A stretch of 64,000 nt of DNA, taken from positions 92,690,865-92,754,864 of the forward strand of contig OZ020269.1 in assembly GCA_963971225.1 (NCBI GenBank), in the 5' to 3' direction. The translations under genes were made by a program, and so were the position numbers. Position 1 is the first letter of the stretch. The number at the start of each line of letters is the position of its first letter. Shown here in pieces: positions 56,531 to 64,000 of this stretch. The notes below the pieces were generated by a model, which ran no database searches, was not told the DNA's origin, and was given only the letters and a program-made list of their open reading frames with translations. The stretch is from Melieria omissa. Taxonomy: Eukaryota > Arthropoda > Insecta > Diptera > Ulidiidae.

Positions 56531-58105
56531 TTTTAGTATTATATATCTTCAGATTTTATTTACTGTCATAACATCAAAACGCGAATAACTTAAAGAAAAA
56601 ACGTTGTTCCATTGAATTCTTACAAGTCGAAACCTCACCTCATTTTCTTTGCATGAGCCCCGTGTCTACCAGTACACTTCAAACGTTGCTTTCTGATGGT
56701 CATACTTATTAAAGGAAGCTATTCACTGATAGCCTTGGAAAGCTACGTTTGAAGTCTACTTCTACCATAGACGGGACTCATGCAAAGAAAATGCTTCATG
56801 CTTTCTGTCTTATCACAGATATACAAATTACATCCTCAATAATCCCAAAAGACGCCTTCTGCTGTATGGTCTCCCGTGATGATGAATTCTACCTTCAGAA
56901 ATCAACATTAACAGTTATAACACAACAAAGACGCTAAACATTTAGTTTAAATGCTTTCACCCCTATGTCGGTTTTAATGGATGGTATCCCGAAATAAGTC
57001 AATCTATTCAGTCTTCGGTATAAATGAACATACTGGGATCCCAAAGCGATAAAACACAAAAAGGGTACCTATAAAGTTTCGAAGACAAAGCCCACAAAGC
57101 TAATGCTTCGTGTTGTCTACTTTCTAAAGACAAACTCAATCCTTATTAATGACCTTATGCATTCAAACTTGTTCCATGATAAGCCTGAGCCAAAGAATCC
57201 CGCATGTCCTTCGAAACACAGGAGACACATATAGTAAAAGCTCGTTGTTGTCTGTCATTAATACCAAATTTGTTCAATGCCAGCATCCTTGGATAATATC
57301 CCTTGATAAGTCCAACCATCAGAAATCAAAGTATGAGATATAGGGCGTCTCAATAAAAGTATGAAGTAAAATATCCGGCAAATGCCCCCGCGGCTCAGAT
57401 TACAGGCCCTTACTTAATGTGACTCTATCACTCCGATGACGAGTTGAATCTCGGCTTTGAGTTAAATAAACGTTTGTGATTCGAGATTCGAGATTGGACT
57501 TACTGAACTGGACATAAGAACCCGTTTCCGGGTTATGGTCTACCATAAAAGTTGTCTTCAGGCGCTTTGATCACACCAAGAGATGGTAGGGCCTATTGGG
57601 TGGATGGATGTATGTGCGGAGGAGCCGAGAAAATAACATTAGTGAGGTCCTCAAGCCCTCAGACTTTAGAGCCTATTGCACTTAAGGCTCAGGAAAAAGG
57701 TTGATAGAGGAGATGGGAATGGGAAGAGAAAAGAGATGGTGTGTGGAAAGGGAGAAAGAGTTCTGTTCTCCTATGCAAATTTCCCAGACTCATTAATGAA
57801 TCTCAGCAGATCATTCCATAACATCTGAACCCAGCGTGCACAATCTTGTTCTGGAGAAAGCAGGACATGCACAGAGAAAATGCTCTGTACTATTTACCTC
57901 CTCCAGGCAAGACGGATCTTCGACGATGCCAATGTTGGATAGTGTCTATTAGTCTATAAGGCCGATAAAACTTTCTTATATAAAGAATTTCTGTTTAAAT
58001 ACAAAGGAATATTTTGTTTTCATTGTTTAACTTGATTTATTTTATTATTGTCCACTTGAGTAAATAAATTGAAATCGTTCAAATATATTGAAAAAACGAT
58101 CTCAA
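56531..58105. other. Non-coding stretch containing an inverted repeat
   Basis: An imperfect hairpin lies at 56641-56793 (separate entry). The rest, including 57360-57960 with CTCAGATTAC and GCCTATTG words, gives no frame or repeat I can assign. Confidence 0.4.
56641..56793. repeat. Imperfect inverted repeat, arms about 54 bp
   Basis: Left arm 56641-56693 and right arm 56738-56793 are complementary over most of their length (CATTTTCTTTGCATGAG and CTCATGCAAAGAAAATG; CTTCAAACGT and ACGTTTGAAG), with a loop of about 44 bases. Could be the core of a foldback-type MITE or a hairpin transcript precursor; the sequence alone does not decide. Confidence 0.6.
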
Positions 58106-58107
58106 AA

Positions 58108-58400
58108 CAGTGTTACCAGTCTAGGAGATTTTCTTCTAGATTTAGAAGATTCTTGGCCTTTTAGGAGAATTTTTAAGAGAAAGAATTCTCTAAGAGATTT
58201 ACAGTCTATCCTACGAGCTAAGTCTTAAACAAAAAATTTTGTGAGTCGTAGAGCAAATCAAGATATCGGTGTTTTACTTTTTATTTTTATTTTATTTTAT
58301 TGTTTTTATCATTAAAATTAATAAACTATTTTTATTTAATTATGTTATGTGTTTTGTAAATTTTAAAGCATTTTAAAAATTACTTCTGGGTGCATTGCTT
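58108..58400. mobile_element. Fragment of the hAT-type MITE family
   Basis: CAGTGTTACCAG starts the copy. GGCCTTTTAGGAGAATTTTT, AAGAATT.T.TAAGAGATTT and nearby words match 11195-11265 of the MITE at 11160-11666. The right end is not found, so it is truncated or too diverged to trace. Confidence 0.5.
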
Positions 58401-58552
58401 AAAAAGTTTTTCTTTTGAACAATATGTCGCGTTCTATGACTGTAGATTTATGACAAGTTTTTGAAGAGTAAGTGAAAAGCTTTTCATAAGGTCTACTAAA
58501 TTTGAAGTAAATAGGTAGTAAACGATTTTATATAACTAAATTTTATTTGCTC

Positions 58553-59524
58553 TCTACACCTTTTCAAGTTCGATTTCAGAAAGCGTAAATTCAATTTCAG
58601 AAAGCGTAGATTCAATTTCAGAAACATAAATTCAATTTCAGAAAGCGTAGATTCAATTTTAGAAAGCGTAATTTCAATTTCAGAAACATAAATTCAATTT
58701 CAGAGCAAATGTTGAATTTATTTTGGTTGCATTTACACAGATTTGATTTGTTTGGATACCTCTGTGTTTCCTCCGATATCTGCCCTGTATATGTATATTG
58801 ACAGGTTGACCAAAAAGGAAATTGAGTCATCATGGCGTACCAGGACCGACTGTGGCCCTCCCTCTCCTTGACGAAAACACGATTCGTACTGTCCTTGAGT
58901 CGTACCTCCATTCGACAGCTCGTTGGAGTCATCACCGGACACTGCGCTATTGGATATGCTTACCAAATGGCGCCTCTCGTCGGGTGATGTCTGCCGTAGC
59001 TGTGGAGATAAAGAAGAAGTAGAAACGATACAACACTTCCTGTGTCACTGCCCGGCTCTGCAGGAACGCCGTCTCCCCACCTTGTGGTCAAGGTTCCTGG
59101 CCGACCTGGCTTGCACGGCGAAGGTCGAAATCTCGAATCTGCTCTCCTTCATTAAGAGGTCGAACTGGTTTCCCCTTGATTGAGACTATTGGTTAGCTCC
59201 AGAACACCATAAGAAGGGATTCACAATAGGCCATTATGGCCTCCGAGTGTACACATGGCTTTCGTACGTAGTTAAAAAATTTGGCAAAGTGCACTTTTCC
59301 AAAAACATTTTTTATACATTAAAGGTAGTTTCTGAAATTGAATTTACGTTTTCCGAAATTGAATTTACGCTTTCTGAAATTGAATTTATGTTTCTGAAAT
59401 TGAATTTACGCTTTCTGAAATTGAATTTACGCTTTCTGAAATTGAATTTGTGTTTCTGAAATTTAATTTATGCTTTCTGAAATTGAATTTACGCTTTCTG
59501 AAATCGAACTTGAAAAGGTGTAGA
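58553..59524. mobile_element. Foldback-like element with tandem-repeat inverted arms
   Basis: The outer 55 or so bases of each end are perfect inverted copies (TCTACACCTTTTCAAGTTCG at 58553, its complement ending at 59524). Each arm is a tandem array of a 19-22 bp unit: TTCAGAAAGCGTAAATTCAA in the left arm (58568-58706) and its complement in the right arm (59327-59505). About 620 bases separate the arms. Long inverted repeats built of short tandem repeats are the defining feature of foldback (FB) elements. The loop carries a retrotransposon finger fragment (58840-59183). No clear target duplication is seen. Confidence 0.7.
58830..59183 (+). pseudogene. Non-LTR retrotransposon finger region inside the foldback loop
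   Basis: One frame gives LSRTSIRQLVGVITGHCAIG and then, after a frameshift near 58960, the next frame gives LTKWRLSSGDVCRSC and KEEVETIQHFLCHCPAL, a complete C-x2-C-x10-H-x4-C finger. It ends with LSFIKRSNWFPLD and a stop at 59181. A short 3' UTR follows (to about 59245). It is either captured by, or the site of insertion of, the surrounding foldback structure. Confidence 0.7.
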
Positions 59525-61195
59525 AGCCATAGAAAACTCATTGAAACGCACATTCATAGTCCGATTGTATTTATGTAAGACGTACAAATGCAACTCGGCT
59601 TTACGAAAATGTGACTGACAGGGACGGCACAAAGACCAACTGGACAAAGCATAGATTAAGCTAAGGGTTTTTAAATGACGGAAAATAGTCGGGTTACGAA
59701 AGCGCACGCGGGAAAGAATGACATTCGACATTCATCGTAAAACAACGAAAAAAACGGACCGCTGGACCCCATAGGACTATTGAATTAAATTTAAATAAAC
59801 AAGAGTTCTGAAAAATGAAAGTAAGAACCTACAACTACATCTATATCGCCTTTCCTTTCAGATATATACGTACTAAGGCTTCGAAGAGTCATACTTAGGT
59901 CCTTCGATTCAACAGTCTTTGGCTGAATGGCCGAATTGGTCACGCCTGGGCCCTGAAGGACCCAGATTAAGCTCCTTACACTTTAAAAACGAGTGAATTA
60001 ATGTTCGCTTAGAATGCCTGAGATTAATTAGATACTTATGTATGTATGTCACATGACCCTTGTGGTCCACTCAAACTACACTTGGAATTAGATACAATTC
60101 AACATTAGACACAATGCAACAATTAAATTCATTAATACGACAACAGCTAATGGAATTCAATTACAGTAATACAAACGAAAATGCAAATAAAAGAAAACTA
60201 CATATTTTTTAACTAGGTTTGTATGCAATTATGTTCATACAAACATATATTTCAAAGTGTGTGCATTTCTATCTGTAACGAAAGAAAAAACAATAATTCA
60301 AAATTTTAAGCGTCTGCAAGTTGCTCCCCGTGGCAACAGTTGCGTGACTGGCAAACAAACGACACCCAGCGGCGCGCCAACGCCCGAGGCGTATCAACTG
60401 CAACTGTCAACTGTGTCAAATTTCGCCAATCCACCTGTCAGCCATTTGCAAACACTCGCAACTAATCGGCACAAATAGCAAACAATAAAACAAATATGCC
60501 AAGAGTTGCTTATTTAGCAATGGCGGCCGGCCGAGCCCCAAAACTCCAACTCGGACTACAGTCCGCCGAGTGCTGGACGCCAAATAGCAACGGACAGTGG
60601 CAACAACAACACTAAATAGTAACAACTATGACAATCGCATACAAATGAGACATGGCGCATGGAGCAATGTATGCAAATGCAAGCAACACACACAGACACA
60701 GAGACGCACACTCACAGTCAAGGAAAGCAAGTAATATGCAAGTAATAAATTGCTGACATTTTAACAAATACATACAAATACAACATAACAAATAATTTCA
60801 AATTAAAAGCGCACTAAACATAAATTAAGCATATGGTCGGTGCACCACGCTTACCCCAACCCCTTTCCCCCCCAGCCAATTCTGCTGCCACTGCTTCTTC
60901 TTTGCCGCTGAATGCCTCATTTGCTTGGCTCATTTGTGTGGCTTGTTGTTGTCATTACTGCTTACATTATCTATGAGAAATACACTGAAAGAAACTCATG
61001 GTCAATTTTAATGATTTCTCTAGAGAAATATCTATAAAGTTTAGTAAGAAGGGTTGATATGGCCAGTTAAGTATGTAAGTACTTAGTAGAACGAAATCCA
61101 TTCTATTGTATGAACTTAATGGCTTTATTTCGCATAGTTGGAATGATTCGATTTAGGTCAATTTTGTCCAGTTTCGTTGGACTTGTAACGTCTTA
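59525..61195. other. Non-coding stretch
   Basis: AT-rich with CA/TA words (60040, 60690-60710). A GC-richer patch at 60320-60600 gives frames of 69-73 codons with no domain. No feature supported. Confidence 0.4.
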
Positions 61196-61199
61196 TCTA

Positions 61200-61310
61200 C
61201 TTATTTACATAATTGGGTTACTTCACCTTCTTACTTCACACCTTCTCCGCAGGAGCTTCATCGTCCATACGGCAGACATGGCCAAGTCAGAGCAGCCGCT
61301 CTATGTTGAT
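61200..61310 (-). pseudogene. RTE-like retrotransposon C-terminal scrap
   Basis: The minus strand reads LGHVCRMDDEAPAEKV, the same segment found at about 44360-44400 in the RTE-like remnant. Nothing else of the element is clear on either side. Confidence 0.5.
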
Positions 61311-61399
61311 TTGGTGTGTTACGCCCATGCGATTACTTGTTGCAATTTTGAAGGTATTATTATTATTGATGGGGATAATGCACCGCGACCTGCAGATCT

Positions 61400-62345
61400 A
61401 TTGTGCCCCCTTCTTGAACTTCAAAGACTATCAGTGAGTCCAGTACCCCTCTAGATATCCAGTCTGTACCTGGTATAAGATGGTCCCCCCAGGTGTTTTT
61501 TTCTTTTATGCATGAGTACAGGGCATTTTCCTAGTATATGTATTGCAGTCTCGTTTTCCTGCAAGCAGAACCTGCAATACCCGTTTTCTCGGATTCGTAG
61601 TTTAGCTAGATGATTATTCATTTAGCATTTCTGTGATAATCCTTAGATTATTCTTTGATAAGCTTATGCATTCCTCGAATCTTTTCCTATTGTAGGACCC
61701 GATAACCATCTGAGAATGACCTAAACCTGGTTGATTTTCCCCAGTATTGATTCCTTCTGGTTATCTCGTCCTTTCTCGTTAGGATAGAAGAACCTTTCTT
61801 TTTCCAAACCACAAAAAAGTTCTGGGCCGACAAAGGGTGTGCAAGCTCCCTTCTTTGCCAGTTCGTCGGCCCGTACATTTCCTTCAATGCCAGCGTGGCC
61901 CTGAATCCAAAGTACCCAGACCTGGTTGTAACTGCCAAGATCGTTCAGCTTCTCAAGGCACTCCAGAACCACTTTCGGGGTCTCCTGGTAGAATCTTATA
62001 GCCTGGATTGCCGCTTGGCTGTCGAAGAGGATATCAATCTTTCGGTTCCGGTTCTTATGTCCACACCAAATTGAAATATGTAGACCTTTCAATGGCACGA
62101 TTTCCGCCTAGAAAATAGTGGTGTATTTTCCCATAGGTTCCGAGTATCTTGTCTTCGCCCCTTTTACGCCTATCACGGTGCTCTCCTTAGTTGAGGAGCC
62201 ATCTATGTACCAGGATATCATACGCTGGTCTATCAAATATGTATCCGATATACCTATCCAGTTTCTTACTAACAAAATTTTGAAAAAAAATGTAGGAAAA
62301 AAATGTTGAAGGTATGTAAAGGTATGTAAATAAGCCTCTTTGTCA
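61400..62345 (-). pseudogene. Non-LTR retrotransposon RNase H and finger, one nonsense codon
   Basis: Minus strand: ISWYIDGSSTKES (first catalytic Asp), then GKYTTIF, a TAG at 62110-62108 where the family has Gln, and AEIVPLKGLHI with the catalytic Glu. The 125-codon frame (62098-61721) continues ILFDSQAAIQAI (Asp), VLWIQGHAGIEGN and RADELAKKGA (Asp). All four acidic residues are kept. Downstream, with frameshifts, comes CRFC.QENETAIHIL and KRKKHLGDHL, a decayed finger. The RT part is missing; the upstream side abuts the mariner remnant at about 62345. Confidence 0.8.
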
Positions 62346-62349
62346 GGCA

Positions 62350-62990
62350 TCGTCCGAATCGTCCCTACTGGAACAATGGATTTTCAGAAGCTTCTCTTGA
62401 GGTAAATTTTTCACTATCAAAATCTTTCGCCATAGATGGGAACAGGTGATCATCACTTGATGCCACGTTCGGACTATAAGTTGGATACATAGGAGCCTTA
62501 CCTTCCAACAAAGTTCCCTCAACTTTTGGTGAATCACTATCGATGTGTGTGGTCTGACAATCTCCTGGTTTCTGGACGATTGCTTTCTTCAGATGGTTCA
62601 ATTGTGCACATTACAAGTCCAAATTAGTAGATCGGATATATAAGAATAACTCATGATAGATGATTCCCTGCTAATCCAACCACACTCCGACCAAAAATAT
62701 TGCTAGTCCTCAGTACTGGCCTCTCCAGCGTTTGCGCCGACTCATTGCCTTCCGAACAACAAAGCAACAATTTTTTTGTATCTTTTTGTTTTCGTCAGGA
62801 TCTATTTTTCATCACCCCTCACCATCCTTTTAAGAATTGAGTCAATTGTGTTGCAATTCGCAGATGGAAATTCCTTTCATGAAGATTTTATGCTTTCAAT
62901 CATGTGAGACCCCCACATCGAGCTTCTTTTTGTATCCAGCTTTATTCAAGTGGTCTAAAACGATTGTTGTGCGGTATTTATTTCCTGTAT
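62350..62990 (-). pseudogene. Mariner transposase remnant, minus strand
   Basis: Minus strand from about 62985: TTIVLDHLNKAGYKKKLDVG (DNA-binding region end), then IDPDENKK, GIIYHELF and NLDL*CAQLNHLKKAIVQK. A 78-codon frame (62601-62365) follows with PTYSPNVASSDDHLFPSMAK, the third-Asp region (third Asp replaced by Asn-Val context), and REASENPLFQ. Frameshifts and stops throughout. Resembles the mauritiana-type mariners. The C-terminal end and both TIRs are absent. Confidence 0.7.
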
Positions 62991-63059
62991 AATCAAAGCA
63001 GTGATAACATGGCAGTCAGTCTACGATTTTTATGATTTGATTGGAATTTTCCATAGTTG

Positions 63060-63195
63060 CGGAATGGTCTCCCTACATATATCTTCCCCAGCACTTATGA
63101 TCTTGATGGGTTCAAGGCAAGAGTACATAAATTCTTCACCGAACATCCCTCCGAACCTATACATCCTTCCTGAACCAGCGCAAAGCCTCGCATTT
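63060..63195 (+). pseudogene. Short retroelement 3'-end fragment, second copy
   Basis: Shares CCCCAGCAC, GATGGGTT.AAGGCAAGAGT and TCCTGAACCA.CGCAAAGC with 44845-44945. No longer in frame. See that entry for what it might be. Confidence 0.45.
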
Positions 63196-64000
63196 ATAGG
63201 GGTTTTCCTTGCGCGTTGATTCGTATTAAAAAAAAACAAAAAAAATACTTTGCCTTCCAGAAACGTGTTGCAACTTTGACATAAAAATTACCAGAACGGC
63301 ATTGAATAAATCAAAAAAAGCCACGATTGGCTTTTGAAACGTGAAGACTTTAAAGACTATTCACAATTTCAGCCAATTCTGTCGAGGAGAAACTATAAAA
63401 TATGACGTTTTCTCTCCTTGCAGATGTCCATTTTGACGCTCAAACAAAATGGCGTAAAGCAAACACAAAACTGTGTGAAAAGTTGTTTTAGTATGAAATC
63501 TTATCTTTCTAACGCCATCTAGTGAAACCCGATTGCTCTTAAGCAACGTAGGATAGAAACTACTAATGTGATCTAAAGGAAAATTAATGGATTTCTTCTT
63601 TTTTACTACATTATATATTTGAAAAAAACTTTAATGCATCGTGCACCGAAAATGTCAAATATGTTTTTAGAAGCTTTAAGAAAATTACAAATGTACATAC
63701 AATAACAACATTTTTCACACTTAGTTGAAAAGAAAAACACTAAATATTTTATTTAATATTAAACAGAATTGTTAAAAAAAAATAAATAAATAAATTTTCT
63801 AATTTAATAGTAATGAATATGAATAACTAAATAATAATATTTATTTGCATTTTTATCACAACAATAATTTTTGTATTTTATGTTTATTCTTTTAAAATTT
63901 TAAAATAAATGTTTTTATGAACAAAATTATTTAATTTTCTAATGTTATAATGATGTATATGAATAAATAAATAAAAACATTAATTTATATTTTCATAACA
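63196..64000. other. Non-coding, AT-rich right edge
   Basis: Very AT-rich with AATAAATAAA words at 63780-63800 and 63960-63980. No feature seen. Confidence 0.5.

Noticed and set aside
1..64000. tRNA, rRNA and snRNA genes
   Set aside because: I saw no convincing cloverleaf, A/B box pair or conserved rRNA segment by eye; a covariance-model search would be decisive.

Overview
This window looks like intergenic or intronic DNA from a large, repeat-rich dipteran genome. The signs are long CAA/GTT (opa-type) tracts, CA/TG microsatellites, several Tc1/mariner, hAT, PIF/Harbinger-like and piggyBac-like remnants, and non-LTR retrotransposons with an insect-type RNase H and a C-terminal CCHC-like finger. 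A cyclorrhaphan fly, possibly a tephritid, fits best, but that is inference. I found no host protein-coding gene, rRNA, tRNA or CRISPR array that I could defend. The only possible host exon is a short open stretch at the left edge (4-165). Every long open frame with recognisable protein homology belongs to a transposable element. Most other open frames are low-complexity tracts that happen to lack stops.

Layout. 1-3900: CAA-rich, ATTT-rich and CA-rich sequence. 3900-5200: a dispersed repeat split by a 776-bp Harbinger-like element with TTA target duplications. 5540-8000: a decayed tandem array marked by about 20 copies of an ATATGGCAACACC core. 8000-11150: more opa-type sequence. 11160-11666: a hAT-type MITE, followed by about 780 bp of an 11-bp repeat (11767-12548) and a decayed GTACTGAGTAC array. 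13430-14430: a second copy of the dispersed repeat, holding a different Harbinger-like MITE. 14440-16430: a decayed minus-strand retrotransposon fragment (RT end to RNase H) interrupted by a hAT MITE and a piggyBac-like MITE. 19341-26914: the main element, a chimeric non-LTR retrotransposon of about 7.5 kb made of two diverged partial copies inside one target-site duplication. 27370-27890: an AAAAT array. 27940-28640: mariner remnant. 28850-29265: solo LTR. 31475-33260: a TTAGATTAGT array with a 238-bp higher-order unit. 35864-36561: an internally deleted mariner with near-perfect TIRs. 39460-40590: a GAAT array. 41335-42720: three fragments of related retrotransposons in alternating orientation. 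44240-45400: an RTE-like remnant. 45990-47410: a CCAAA/CCTAA array. 48360-49720: a roughly 110-bp repeat array. 50280-51011: one retrotransposon nested in another. 52600-53530: a 9-bp GGATAGATA array. 56107-56530: a retrotransposon 3' end. 58553-59524: a foldback-like element whose inverted arms are themselves tandem repeats and whose loop carries a retrotransposon finger domain. 61200-63195: an RNase H fragment with one nonsense codon and a mariner remnant.

How the parts relate. The region behaves as a sink for insertions and is not an operon-like unit. Related non-LTR families left many 3' ends, and some tails are short repeats (TAATC, CCTAA, ACCA) of the kind that also form long arrays here. 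DNA elements inserted into older elements, so relative ages can be read from the nesting. The most informative structures are the chimeric retrotransposon at 19355-26902, the foldback element at 58553-59524 and the two Harbinger-like insertions in paralogous copies of one repeat.
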